Made by a program: the position numbers and the translations under genes. DNA of 64,000 nucleotides, from assembly GCF_001866665.1 (NCBI RefSeq), contig NZ_MLYO01000007.1, positions 92,216 to 156,215 of the forward strand, in the 5' to 3' direction. This DNA comes from Streptomyces monashensis. GTDB taxonomy: Bacteria; Actinomycetota; Actinomycetes; Streptomycetales; Streptomycetaceae. The notes below the pieces were generated by a model that was not told where the DNA came from, did no database searches, and worked only from the letters and a program-made list of their open reading frames with translations. Of this stretch, positions 32,831 to 41,443 are shown piece by piece (positions within the stretch are counted from its first letter, which is position 1; each line of letters opens with the position of its first letter).

Positions 32831-33709
32831 TCAGAAGGCCGGAGGCCGTCCGGCACGGGTCAGGCGGGCGACCGTGTTCCAGCTCATGGGTTCCCGTGTC
32901 CCGCACGCCTCTCGCATGCCTTCCATGAAGCCGGCGAGCGAAGCACGCAGAGCGGACAGCCCGCGTGTACGCCAGAGGGTGACGGTGGCCCAGACGGCGA
33001 GGTTGACGGGGATGAGGAGGCGGGGCAGGCGGCGGCGGGCGAGCCAGACCCGGTTGCGGGCGTTGAGCCGGTAGAAGGCTGCGTGGCGGGAGGGGTGGGT
33101 GGCGGGGTGGTGCACGACCACGTCGGGCAGGTAGTAGCCGCGGTATCCCTGGTCCCACAGCCGCCAGGCCAGGTCGACGCCCTCGTGGTAGAGGAAGAAG
33201 GAGCCGGGCCAGCCGTCGACCTGGTCGAAGGCGGAGCGGCGGACCATGACGACGCCTTCGGCCATGACGGTGACGATGCCGGGCCGGGCCGGATCGGACG
33301 TGCGCAGGCGCGGGACCCAGCGGCGCAGGGTGATGCCGCTGTCGGGGTCGGCGATGCGGGGCTGCGTGTAGGCGAGACCGGGATCGGCTTCCAGGCGGGC
33401 GACGAGCTGGGCCAGGACGTGGGGGGTCGGCAGCAGGGCGTCGTTGTCGAAGAAGAAGAGGTAGTCGCCCGTCACCCGGTCGGCTCCGATGTTGCGGCCC
33501 TCGGGGATGCCGACGTTCTCGGCCAGTGTGACCGTACGCACACCGTCAGGGACCTGCTTGGGGGTGCACCCGTTACCCACGACGACGACGTCCAGATCGA
33601 TGCCTTCCTGAGCCAGGAGGGACGACATGGCCTTCGGGAACTCGTCCGGCCGGTCGTTCATGGTCAGGACCACGGCCCCCACGGTGGGTCGCGTTGCGCC
33701 GTTGTTCAC
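32831..33709 (-). CDS. Family 2 glycosyltransferase
   Basis: A 292-residue GT-A fold enzyme transferring a sugar from a nucleotide donor. Features: N-terminal VGAVVLTMNDRPDEF, VVVVGNGC, NVGIPEGRNIG, the metal-binding DND (YLFFFDNDALLP) and FLYHEGVDLAWRLWDQGYRG. The C-terminal 60 residues are basic and hydrophobic, probably membrane associated. GTG 33707-33709 has AGGGGAAC upstream. It has its own transcription unit behind a terminator but points the same way as the sugar genes, whose product it probably uses. Confidence 0.88.
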   Translation of the reverse strand: MNNGATRPTVGAVVLTMNDRPDEFPKAMSSLLAQEGIDLDVVVVGNGCTPKQVPDGVRTVTLAENVGIPEGRNIGADRVTGDYLFFFDNDALLPTPHVLAQLVARLEADPGLAYTQPRIADPDSGITLRRWVPRLRTSDPARPGIVTVMAEGVVMVRRSAFDQVDGWPGSFFLYHEGVDLAWRLWDQGYRGYYLPDVVVHHPATHPSRHAAFYRLNARNRVWLARRRLPRLLIPVNLAVWATVTLWRTRGLSALRASLAGFMEGMREACGTREPMSWNTVARLTRAGRPPAF

Positions 33710-33797
33710 GCCGATGTTCCCCTTCGTTGTGCTGCGGGCGGTCAGCCTACGGCATGGTCGCCCGCGCGCTGTGGCCGTAAACAGCGAGGCAGTACGG

Positions 33798-33826
33798 CCC
33801 GGAGCGCGCCGTCTTCACGCTCCGGG
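33798..33826 (-). terminator. Hairpin terminator after the aminotransferase gene
   Basis: 9-bp stem CCCGGAGCG / CGCTCCGGG with an 11-nt loop, just beyond the stop of the leftward DegT operon and before the glycosyltransferase start. Confidence 0.7.
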
Positions 33827-33833
33827 CGGGCGG

Positions 33834-34994
33834 CTAGGAAGACCAGAGCCTTCGCATAGCGGTGATCACGCGGTCCACGTCACGGTCGGTCATGGCCGGG
33901 TAGCACGGCAGGGACAGCTGCTTGGCGGCGGCCGTCTCGGTGACGGGCAAGGCACAGGTGTCCAGGCTCTGATAGGGGGCCAGGGTGTGCACGGGCTTGA
34001 AGTGCGCGCTGGTGCCGATCTGGTGCACATCGCGCAGCACCTGCGCGGCCTGGTTGCGATCCAGGGGCGCCGTGGCCGGGTCGATGAGGACCGAGTAGAG
34101 GAACCAGCCGTGCTCGACGCCGGGCAGGACGGGGGGAATGGTCAGGCCGGGCAGAGTGGCGAGGGCTTCGGTGTAGGCGGTGGCGATCTCGCTGCGGCGG
34201 GCGGTGAAGGCCGGGAGTCTGGTGAACTGCCGCAGGCCGATGGAGGCGGTGATGTCGGGCATGACGTACTTCAGGCCCGGCACGCTCACGTCGTAGTCGG
34301 CGGTGTTGCGCTGTCCGTGCCGGCGCCAGGCGGAGGAGTCGATGCCGTGGCGGCCCAGCGGCCGGGCCTTGTGGATGAGGTCGGAGCGGCCGACGAGCAT
34401 GCCGCCTTCGCCGGTGGTCATGACCTTGTTCGCGTAGAAGCTGAAGACGGCGAGGTCGCCCACCGCGCCGGCGCGGCGTCCGTCGCGGCTGGCGTGCAGG
34501 GCGTGGGCGGCGTCCTCGATCAGGATGAGCCCGTGGTCGTCGGCCAACTTGCGGAACGCGGTGAGGTCGCAGGGGTGCCCGCCGTAGTGCATGACGACGA
34601 TGGCCTTCGTCCGGCCCGTGATCGCTGCCTCGGCCGCCTGGGGGTCGATGTTGAGCGTCGCGGGCTCGATGTCCGCGAAGACGGGCTGGGCGCCGACCTG
34701 GAGCAGCGCGTTCGGGGCGGCGCAGAAAGTGAGGCTCGGGGTGATCACCTCATCGCCGGGGCCGAGCCCGAGGGTGAGGAACGCGAGGTGGAGGGCTGCG
34801 GTGCAGGAGGACACGGCGAACGCGTCCTGGACGCCGAGGGCCTCGCGTACGGCGTCCTCGAAGCGTGCCGCCTTCGGGCCGTAGGTCAGCCAGCCGGAGC
34901 GGAGGGTGTCGGTGACCTCGGCGATCTCCTCCTCGCCGATGGTCGGCTGGTTCCACGGCAAGAACGGCGCGCCGGCAGGGGCGGTGGGGGTCAT
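33834..34994 (-). CDS. DegT/DnrJ/EryC1/StrS-type sugar aminotransferase
   Basis: A 386-residue PLP enzyme that aminates a keto group on a nucleotide-linked sugar (or makes AHBA-like amines). Family marks: GWLTYGPKAARFEDAV at the N-terminus, SSCTAALHLAF, VITPSLTFCAAPNAL, EDAAHALHAS and the PLP lysine in FSFYANKVMTTGEGG, plus RHG and PDITASIGLRQ. The start overlaps the upstream epimerase stop by 4 nt. Expected to act on the product of that epimerase. Confidence 0.92.
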   Translation of the reverse strand: MTPTAPAGAPFLPWNQPTIGEEEIAEVTDTLRSGWLTYGPKAARFEDAVREALGVQDAFAVSSCTAALHLAFLTLGLGPGDEVITPSLTFCAAPNALLQVGAQPVFADIEPATLNIDPQAAEAAITGRTKAIVVMHYGGHPCDLTAFRKLADDHGLILIEDAAHALHASRDGRRAGAVGDLAVFSFYANKVMTTGEGGMLVGRSDLIHKARPLGRHGIDSSAWRRHGQRNTADYDVSVPGLKYVMPDITASIGLRQFTRLPAFTARRSEIATAYTEALATLPGLTIPPVLPGVEHGWFLYSVLIDPATAPLDRNQAAQVLRDVHQIGTSAHFKPVHTLAPYQSLDTCALPVTETAAAKQLSLPCYPAMTDRDVDRVITAMRRLWSS

Positions 34995-36049
34995 CGGGTC
35001 CTCCAGCCGCTGGCGATGTACTCAGCGTGCAGGCGCTCGCACTCAGGCGTCCGCCGGGCGGTGAGGTGCGCGGCGTCGCGGGCGAGGATGAGGCCCTTGA
35101 GGTTGTCGTACTCGGGGCGGTCCGGGTCGCTCAGCTTGCCTGAATCCATGGCGTCGGCGATCTCCCGGATGCCGTCGTGAAGCCAGTGTCGGCACGCTCC
35201 GGGGAAGGCGTCGGCGAGGCGGGCGAAGGATGTGCGGTAGTCGCGGGCGTCGGTCTCGTCGCGCTCCGGGCCGCGGTCGATCTTGGTGCCGGGTAGCGTG
35301 CGCTGCACGGTTTCTGCGATGTCGGCGATGGTGAAGTTGGCCCGGTCCGATCCCACGTTGAACACCCGATGGCCTTGGGGGGTGTTCAGGACTGCGGCGA
35401 CGGTTTCGGCGACGTCGGCGACGTGGACGAGAGGGCGGCGCTGGGAGCCTCCGTTGAGCGGGATACGGCCGGTTACGACGGCCTGGGCGGTCATGCGGTT
35501 GGCGACCGAGTCCAGGCGCTGGCGCGGTGAGCGGCCGTGCACGGTGGCGAGCCGCAGCACCGTCAGCGCCGTGTCGTCGAGCGTGGCGGCCAGGCGGCGT
35601 TCGGCCAGAACCTTGGTGGTGGCGTAGATGCCCAGCGGATTGAGGGCGGTGGATTCGTCCACGGTCCCGGCGTGCTGGCCGTAGACGCTGCATGAGGAGA
35701 AGAACACGTAGTGCCCGACCCCGGCCTCGTGGGCGGCTTCGGCGGCGAGGACCGGGGAGGCGTAGTTGAGTTCGACGGCCAGACGCTCATCGACGGCGCA
35801 GGCGGGTTCCCCGACGAGGCCGCCCATGTGCACGACCGCGTCCGCGCCCTGGACCGCGCGCCGGAGCGCAACCGTGTCCCGGAGATCGGCGTGGAGGAAG
35901 TCGGTGGCGGTCGGCACGAGCCGTGCCGGGTCGTCGCCGCGGTGGTAGATCAGCCCGTCCACCACGGTCACGTGGTGGCCCAGGGCGGTCAGGAGGCGGG
36001 TAGCGACGGTGCCGATGTAGCCGGCCCCGCCGAGCAGGACGATGCGCAC
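34991..36049 (-). CDS. NAD-dependent epimerase/dehydratase (extended SDR)
   Basis: A 352-residue nucleotide-sugar enzyme. The Rossmann motif GGAGYIG is at residues 7-13, the catalytic serine lies in FFSSCSVYG and the catalytic pair in YATTK (Y-x-x-x-K). GRIPLNGGSQRRPLVHVADV is the substrate-side region. Reaction (epimerisation, dehydration or reduction) cannot be set from sequence alone. It is coupled to the aminotransferase gene and preceded by the unknown 442-residue protein. Confidence 0.9.
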   Translation of the reverse strand: MRIVLLGGAGYIGTVATRLLTALGHHVTVVDGLIYHRGDDPARLVPTATDFLHADLRDTVALRRAVQGADAVVHMGGLVGEPACAVDERLAVELNYASPVLAAEAAHEAGVGHYVFFSSCSVYGQHAGTVDESTALNPLGIYATTKVLAERRLAATLDDTALTVLRLATVHGRSPRQRLDSVANRMTAQAVVTGRIPLNGGSQRRPLVHVADVAETVAAVLNTPQGHRVFNVGSDRANFTIADIAETVQRTLPGTKIDRGPERDETDARDYRTSFARLADAFPGACRHWLHDGIREIADAMDSGKLSDPDRPEYDNLKGLILARDAAHLTARRTPECERLHAEYIASGWRTR

Positions 36050-36068
36050 GCTGGGTGCTCCTTTCGAA

Positions 36069-37397
36069 TCAGTGTGCTGCGGGCTCGGGAGTGGTGGGGA
36101 AGGCGGCCTTGCCCAGGGCGGTGGCCCGCAGGTCCGTGAGGCGGGGGATGAACGTCACGTCGAGCTGGTCGACCGGATGGAGGAGGCCGCGTTCGCAGAC
36201 CTCGGCCGTCCACACCGCGTAGGAGCCGTGCGGGTAGGCGAGGTTGACGCCGATCTCCCCTTTGGGCAGGAAGCCGTTGAACGGGGTCGGGATGCCCTCG
36301 CGGTTCCAGTACGCGTACGCCTGAAGTGCCTTGGCCTGTTCGAACACCGGGAAGAGCCGCGGGTAGCGGGGCTCGGTGCGCATCTCGCGGAAGACCATCT
36401 GCCCCAACAAGTAGGGCGCGATACGAGCGAGGGTGAGGAAGTCCGCGTCTTTGAAGGAGACGGCTGCCGCGTCCTGCGAGGCGTCAAGGGCCGTGCAGGC
36501 GAACAGGTGTGGCAGGCGGCGGTGCACGTAGGAGGCCAAGCCCGGTGCGAGGGCGGGTTCGATCTCGCCGATCAGATCCACGAGCCTGTCGTGGCCCGGT
36601 GCGAACAGGGCGAGGTCGAACAGACGGTGCATGCTCTCTACCGCCGCGAAGGCGAGCTGCTTGTAGAGCCGGTTGTTCATCTCCCCGGCTTCGGCGTACG
36701 CCTTGGTCTGCGGGGAGATGGAGTGGAGCATCAGGTACTCGGACAGCACTTCGAAGTACAGGTAGCCCAGGAACGGAACCAACGGCACGGTGGCGGCAAG
36801 CCGGTCGACGAACACCGCGTCCGGGCAGGGGGAGCTGCCGCACGCAGCGGCCAGGAGAGTGTCCAGAAAACCGGATGCTGCCCGTACTCGTTCCACTGCG
36901 GCCTTGCGCAGCCGGGCGTCCTCGGCGCCGGTCAGGCAGTCACGGTGCTCCTCGTAGGTGCGCAGGTGGATGCGGCCAAGGCGTAGATAGTCGATGCCCT
37001 TGACCGGCACCGCCGCGCCGGTGCTGATCTCGATGACCAGGACGTCGCGGTTCTGCTTCGTCTCCAGCAGATAGGCGCCCATGTTGTGCGGCCTCAGCCC
37101 CGCCGGCTCGGGGCTGAGGGGAGCGCAGTACAGGCTGCCGACCAGGCAGCCGGCCGCGGCATACAGCTGCCCGCTCGCACGGATCGCGTCCAGGGCCGCA
37201 GTGGTGTGCATCAGGTGGATCGGGCGCCCGCTGGCCAGGGTCTTCAGCATGGTGTTGCCGCGCAGCAGCCACCCGTTCGGGGTGCCGTGCTCCAGCTGCT
37301 CGCGCCACTGGGTGGGGGTCTCGCTGAGAGAGGCGGGGCCGGGTGGCCGGGCGGGGGCGGCGTAGTCGGTGTGGGCGTCGTCCCATTCGGCGCGCAC
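36069..37397 (-). CDS. Unknown 442-residue protein in the sugar cluster
   Basis: No family recognised. The N-terminal part has IHLMHTTAALDAIRASGQLY followed by GCLVGSLYCAPL and HNMGAYLLET, a pattern reminiscent of ADP-ribosyltransferase-like folds in which a His-Thr strand precedes a helix and an S/G-x-L turn. This is only a resemblance. The remainder (about 150-440) is largely helical with well-spaced aromatic residues. It sits between the HD-like gene and the epimerase gene, same direction, gaps of 10-20 nt, so it is probably part of the pathway. Confidence 0.72.
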   Translation of the reverse strand: MRAEWDDAHTDYAAPARPPGPASLSETPTQWREQLEHGTPNGWLLRGNTMLKTLASGRPIHLMHTTAALDAIRASGQLYAAAGCLVGSLYCAPLSPEPAGLRPHNMGAYLLETKQNRDVLVIEISTGAAVPVKGIDYLRLGRIHLRTYEEHRDCLTGAEDARLRKAAVERVRAASGFLDTLLAAACGSSPCPDAVFVDRLAATVPLVPFLGYLYFEVLSEYLMLHSISPQTKAYAEAGEMNNRLYKQLAFAAVESMHRLFDLALFAPGHDRLVDLIGEIEPALAPGLASYVHRRLPHLFACTALDASQDAAAVSFKDADFLTLARIAPYLLGQMVFREMRTEPRYPRLFPVFEQAKALQAYAYWNREGIPTPFNGFLPKGEIGVNLAYPHGSYAVWTAEVCERGLLHPVDQLDVTFIPRLTDLRATALGKAAFPTTPEPAAH

Positions 37398-37407
37398 GTT
37401 GAGTCTC

Positions 37408-38139
37408 CTACCGGTAGAGGATCTGACGGGCGTGGGTGAGGGCTTCGACCGGGCTGGCCCCGTCCAGGCGCCGCTGCTCGCTGGAAGTGACCAGGTCGAA
37501 GGCCAGCGGGTGAAGCCACTGCGGTACGCGGATGCGTAGCCGGCGGGTGTCGGGCCACCAGCGGTCCAGCGGCAGCCGGTAGCGGTCGAGGCAGTCCGCG
37601 GCCTTCAGCAGGTCCGTGAACTGCCGGGCCCGCCCGTAGGCGCGTACCTGGTCGGCCGAGAACGCGCCGTAGGGGACGTCGTGCAGGGCCATGGCGGTGG
37701 CCGCCGGGGCGATCAGCGCGGGCGGGAGCTGGTGTCCGAAGGCGCGGCTGACCATCTGGTGGTGCCGTGCGAACCATCGGGCCGCTCTTCGGCCGTGGCC
37801 GACGTCGTCGCGGTCGTGACGGCGGCGGCAGTCGTGGACCGCCGCCGCGACGCACAACGTGGCCGCCTCCTCGCGGTTCAGGCCGTGCTCGACCGCGAGG
37901 AGCGAGGCGAGCACACTGACGCGGGCACCGTGCAGGACACCGTGAATGGAATCCACGAGCCGTACGTCGGCGAACCACTCCGTGCGCGGGATCAGCAGCA
38001 GGGGAGGATGCAGCACACGTGACGGCTGGTCGGGGAAGGAGGAGGGCCGATGGGAGGTGATCCAGTCCAGCGTGGGCCGGTCCATCACCTGGTGATCACC
38101 GAGCAGCCGCCTCTCGGCGAGATCTCTGAGCGAATGCAT
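37408..38139 (-). CDS. HD-domain-like protein
   Basis: A 243-residue helical protein. The segment SIHGVLHGARVSVLASLLA ... AATLCVAAAVHDCRRRHDRDD contains the spaced His...HD pattern of HD phosphohydrolases, with more His further on (HHQMVSRAFGH, ALHDVPYGAF). These enzymes hydrolyse nucleotides or phosphoesters. The exact metal ligands are not certain. The start is ATG 38137-38139, 13 nt after the upstream epimerase stop; an internal ATG is possible. Confidence 0.65.
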   Translation of the reverse strand: MHSLRDLAERRLLGDHQVMDRPTLDWITSHRPSSFPDQPSRVLHPPLLLIPRTEWFADVRLVDSIHGVLHGARVSVLASLLAVEHGLNREEAATLCVAAAVHDCRRRHDRDDVGHGRRAARWFARHHQMVSRAFGHQLPPALIAPAATAMALHDVPYGAFSADQVRAYGRARQFTDLLKAADCLDRYRLPLDRWWPDTRRLRIRVPQWLHPLAFDLVTSSEQRRLDGASPVEALTHARQILYR

Positions 38140-38152
38140 CAGGGCGCCCCGC

Positions 38153-39175
38153 CTACGCCGCGGTGAGCTCGCGCAGCCACGACGGGATCACGTCCGGACA
38201 CTCACGCAGCCACGCCGTATACCGGGCCACCCCCTCCCCCACGCCGATGCCCGGCCTCCAGCCCAGGAGATCTTCCATCCTGCTGGTGCAGGCGAACCCG
38301 CCTTCCGGATCGCCTGGAGGCATCGGCGTCTCCACGAGCTTGGCGCCGGGGTAGTGCGAGCAGACCAGCTCGGCCAGGTTACGGATCGTCGTGGCCGTGC
38401 CGGTGCCGATGTTCACCGTCGCCCGGTGCGCCCGCTCGGCGGTCAGGGCGTGCAGGGTGCCGGTGGCGATGTCGTCGACGTGGACGAAGTCGCGGACCTG
38501 GCGCCCGCCCCCGTTGAGGTGCAGCGGCAGTCCCAGCGCGGCGCGCATCGCGAACCAGGCGACGACCCAGGAGTGGCTGTGCTCCTTGATGACCTGCGGT
38601 TCGCCGTACACCGAGAAGTAGCGCACGATCGCGTAGGAGATGCCGGAACCGCCGAGCAGCGCGGCGGTCTCGTGTTCACCCCACACCTTGCTGGCTCCGT
38701 ACACCGAGACCGGGCGCATCGGCGCGTCCTCCCTGAACCGTGCCCCCGCCTGCCCGTGCTCGCCGTTGCCGTAGACGCTGGCGGAGGAGACGAACACCAT
38801 CCGGCGCACGGTCCGCGAGCCGGCCACGGCGTCGAGGACCCGTTGGGTGCCGACCACGTTGCTGTCGATCGCGTCCAGGGGCTGGCGGGTGCAGGCCGCC
38901 ACGTCGGCCAGGGCAGCGGCGTGGATGACGTAGTCGCAGCCGGGGATGAGCCTCTTGATCAGGCGGGGTTCGGCGATGTCACCGACGATGAAGTCCGGGT
39001 CGTCGGAGCGGATGCCGAAGTAGTCGCGGTAGGTGCGCTCCGGATAGGCATCCATCCTGCACACCGACACCGTGCGCGCGCCGAGCCGGCGGAGCTGCGC
39101 GGTGAGGCGGCTGCCGATCAACCCGCCCGCGCCTGTGACGAGCACTGTGCATCCGGCGAGTTCACTTAAGGACAT
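38153..39175 (-). CDS. NAD-dependent epimerase/dehydratase (extended SDR)
   Basis: A 340-residue nucleotide-sugar enzyme: Rossmann motif VTGAGGLIGS, VFVSSASVYGNG with the catalytic serine, and YGASK with the catalytic Tyr/Lys. LHLNGGGRQVRDFVHVDDIA and NIGTG are typical of UDP-glucose 4-epimerase-like SDRs. The ATG at 39173-39175 is chosen since AAAGGAG lies about 8 nt upstream; the adjacent ATG at 39181 would be too close. First gene of the sugar operon; a terminator precedes it. Confidence 0.9.
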   Translation of the reverse strand: MSLSELAGCTVLVTGAGGLIGSRLTAQLRRLGARTVSVCRMDAYPERTYRDYFGIRSDDPDFIVGDIAEPRLIKRLIPGCDYVIHAAALADVAACTRQPLDAIDSNVVGTQRVLDAVAGSRTVRRMVFVSSASVYGNGEHGQAGARFREDAPMRPVSVYGASKVWGEHETAALLGGSGISYAIVRYFSVYGEPQVIKEHSHSWVVAWFAMRAALGLPLHLNGGGRQVRDFVHVDDIATGTLHALTAERAHRATVNIGTGTATTIRNLAELVCSHYPGAKLVETPMPPGDPEGGFACTSRMEDLLGWRPGIGVGEGVARYTAWLRECPDVIPSWLRELTAA

Positions 39176-39245
39176 GACCATGCTCCTTTGATGAAAGGGA
39201 AGTTGAGGTCTGCGTGGTGCAGAGGCGCCTGCATGGTTGGGACCG

Positions 39246-39279
39246 GTGGCCGGGAGGACCGTCATGCACTCCCGGCCAC
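39246..39279 (-). terminator. Hairpin terminator after the DUF6624 gene
   Basis: 11-bp perfect stem GTGGCCGGGAG / CTCCCGGCCAC with a 12-nt loop in the 180-bp gap between the DUF6624 gene and the sugar operon. Confidence 0.72.
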
Positions 39280-39355
39280 TGGAGCTGTGCGGCGTGCGGT
39301 TACGGCCGTCGTCAGCCCACGCGTCCCAGGTCGCCGGGGAGCTGCTCGACGGACG

Positions 39356-39946
39356 TCATGCGGCGCTTCCTACGAGCGCGGGCCGCGCCCGGTCGTCGTC
39401 GCGAGACTGCTCGCTCTCCGGCTCGCGGCGGTGGCGCTGCCGCAGGGCCTCGTAGGCGACAGCGTGCGGCGGCAGGCCGACGCTGGCACGACGGGCGTCG
39501 AGGTGATCCGGGTCCTGCGTCGGCAGCATCTGTATGCCAGCGAGGCTGCGGCAGTGCTGGGTACCGAAGACCTGCGGCTGCCCGGCGTTGACGCTGCACC
39601 GGTCGCGGAGGTGCGCCCACTGCTGGATCGTCGCCTCACCTTCTTCGACGGCGGAGGCCAGGAGGCCGAGAGCCAGCTGTTGAAGGGCCGGGTCGTGGTC
39701 GGCGTGCAGGGCGAGGTGCCAGGCGGCTTCGGCGCCGTCCTCGCCGACCAGGGTCTTGCCGGGCCAGCCGTGGTTCGTGACGATCCGCCGCAGCACCTGG
39801 GCGTCGGCGCGATCGACGTGCCGTTCCATGTCGATCTCGGTCGGGCTCAGCAGCCCGCGGACGAGGAGAGAGCGGTGTGCCCGCGCCCTTTCGGCGCGGT
39901 CGACGAGGGTTTGAGCGAGGTCGGGCCGCTGCGGTTGTGTGGTCAT
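39356..39946 (-). CDS. DUF6624-like protein
   Basis: A 196-residue protein. The core (RIVTNHGWPGKTLVGEDGAEAAWHLALHADHDPALQQLAL...HLRDRC.VN.GQPQVFGTQ) matches what I know as DUF6624, often annotated hypothetical in Streptomyces. Conserved His, Asp and Gln residues suggest a catalytic site, but no reaction is known. ATG 39944-39946 begins 2 nt after the upstream stop. The C-terminus is rich in Arg and Glu. Confidence 0.75.
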   Translation of the reverse strand: MTTQPQRPDLAQTLVDRAERARAHRSLLVRGLLSPTEIDMERHVDRADAQVLRRIVTNHGWPGKTLVGEDGAEAAWHLALHADHDPALQQLALGLLASAVEEGEATIQQWAHLRDRCSVNAGQPQVFGTQHCRSLAGIQMLPTQDPDHLDARRASVGLPPHAVAYEALRQRHRREPESEQSRDDDRARPALVGSAA

Positions 39947-39948
39947 GG

Positions 39949-40527
39949 TCAGGCTCCGAACTGGAGGGCGTTGACAAGGCGGCGTGCGGTTTTGACGGGG
40001 ATAGAGCCGAGGCTGATGGCCGCGTCCGTGTCGCAGCGAAGGCAGTCCGGGTGGAAGTAAAGGTCGATGAATCCGCCGCGGGTGGCGGTCTTGAAGGCGC
40101 AGCTGAGGCGGTCCATGACCTTGTGCGCTTCGGTCCACTCGTTCAGGTCCAGACGGGATTCCGGCTGGGGCGGCGCACCGAGCAGGCAGGCCAGGCGGTC
40201 AGCCGTCTCGACGGAGACGTCACCGAGATCGATCTTGCCGTCCTGCACGGACAGGTCCGGGATCGCAAGCCCGTGCGCCTGGCAGACAGCCTGTAGGCCG
40301 TCGACGGTCCTGTAGGCCCGCCTCATTCCGCTGCGAATCAGCCGGGCCAGCTCGGCGGCCGTCTCCGGAGTGACCTTGCCCAGGTCGACGTACTCCCTGG
40401 GCCGGTCCATGTCGGGCATCGGCGAGACGCTGAGACCTGCGGCCCGAGCGGCGCGGTTCAGCTCATTCGAGGCTTCTCCGGTCGTGGGGCGGGCAGGCCT
40501 CACCGGGGCGTCAACAGCAATCGTCAT
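39949..40527 (-). CDS. Hypothetical protein
   Basis: A 192-residue protein with internal repeat-like segments (YVDLGKVTPETAAELARLI; KIDLGDVSVETADRLACLL; AISLGSIPVKTARRLVNAL), i.e. three copies of an x-L-G-x-V/I-x-x-x-T-A-x-x-L module. This hints at a repeated helical unit. It is tightly followed by the DUF6624 gene, so they probably work together. GGAGAACC lies before ATG 40525-40527. Confidence 0.65.
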   Translation of the reverse strand: MTIAVDAPVRPARPTTGEASNELNRAARAAGLSVSPMPDMDRPREYVDLGKVTPETAAELARLIRSGMRRAYRTVDGLQAVCQAHGLAIPDLSVQDGKIDLGDVSVETADRLACLLGAPPQPESRLDLNEWTEAHKVMDRLSCAFKTATRGGFIDLYFHPDCLRCDTDAAISLGSIPVKTARRLVNALQFGA

Positions 40528-40583
40528 GACTGGTTCTCCGAGCAGATGGTGCGCTGACAAAGCCGTGAACACAGATGTGTCCG

Positions 40584-40973
40584 TCACAGGGGCCCGCCGA
40601 TGGCACCGACCGGGGCTAAGTGCCGCATACGAGCAGCCGGGACGGAGCAGCGTTCCACCATGGGGAGCACGGAGACGGGGTATGCAGTCCACGTCCAGCG
40701 GCCGGCCGAGCTTGGCACCGTGAAGATGTAAGGCTTACCCCTGCGCAGTTCAACGACGGCCGCATGGACAGCTCCGTGGTCACCGAGCCAGCCCCACACC
40801 GCGTGGAAGGTCTCGCGCTCCAGCGTGGAACTGATATCGCGAACGGCCTCACGCACCCACGCGACGGCCAATCCGGGGGCATTGGTGGTGATGTCGGCCG
40901 GGCCCCAGTTCTGAAGCTGCCGGCCGTCGTGGTCGACGTGGCACCAATACACACGCGGCAGCAACTCGCTCAC
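40584..40973 (-). CDS. Hypothetical protein
   Basis: A 129-residue protein starting at GTG 40971-40973 in a 4-nt overlap with the upstream gene. Strands and helices alternate (VYWCHVDHDGRQLQNW, VAWVREAVRDISSTLERET, AVHAAVVELRRGKPYIFTV) with a W-rich turn. No known family. It is probably co-translated with the upstream helical protein. Confidence 0.62.
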   Translation of the reverse strand: MSELLPRVYWCHVDHDGRQLQNWGPADITTNAPGLAVAWVREAVRDISSTLERETFHAVWGWLGDHGAVHAAVVELRRGKPYIFTVPSSAGRWTWTAYPVSVLPMVERCSVPAARMRHLAPVGAIGGPL

Positions 40974-41443
40974 GCCGACCACCAACCACGGAATGGGGGG
41001 CGGGCGTTGAAGGTCGGAAGCGGACCGTCGTCATCCTCGGCCACCCGGTCGAGCAGGTCCGAAACGAGCATGGCGAGACGGCGTACGTAGGCGTCATCGG
41101 GATGGAAACCCTCCGCTGCCCCCTCGACGTCGAGGCACACAGCAAAGCCGATCCGCTTGATCAGATCCTGGTCCGGACGCCCCTTGACGCGATTCATGGC
41201 CTCGGTCACGAGCCCCCACAGACAGCCCCGCAAGCAGGACACGATCTTCGGAATCTCGACCGGCTGCAACGGCGCGGCACCCCAGCCGAGGACCAACTCC
41301 AGGTAGTCGTCGACGAGCGCGGCGCCAAGCGCCCCCAGCAAGTCGAACAGGGTTCGTGGGGCAGCGGGCCAGGCGGATCCGACCTTCATACTGCGGGCTG
41401 CGGCTGCATCGCACAGGGCCAACGACGGATGCACTGCGCTCAC
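40970..41443 (-). CDS. Hypothetical helical protein
   Basis: A 157-residue protein that looks mostly alpha-helical (TLFDLLGALGAALVDDYLEL, IVSCLRGCLWGLVTEAMNRV). GTG 41441-41443 overlaps the stop of the recombinase-like gene (GTGA). No catalytic motif or membrane helix. Member of a four-gene overlapping run (42.0-40.6 kb). Confidence 0.62.
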   Translation of the reverse strand: MSAVHPSLALCDAAAARSMKVGSAWPAAPRTLFDLLGALGAALVDDYLELVLGWGAAPLQPVEIPKIVSCLRGCLWGLVTEAMNRVKGRPDQDLIKRIGFAVCLDVEGAAEGFHPDDAYVRRLAMLVSDLLDRVAEDDDGPLPTFNARPPFRGWWSA

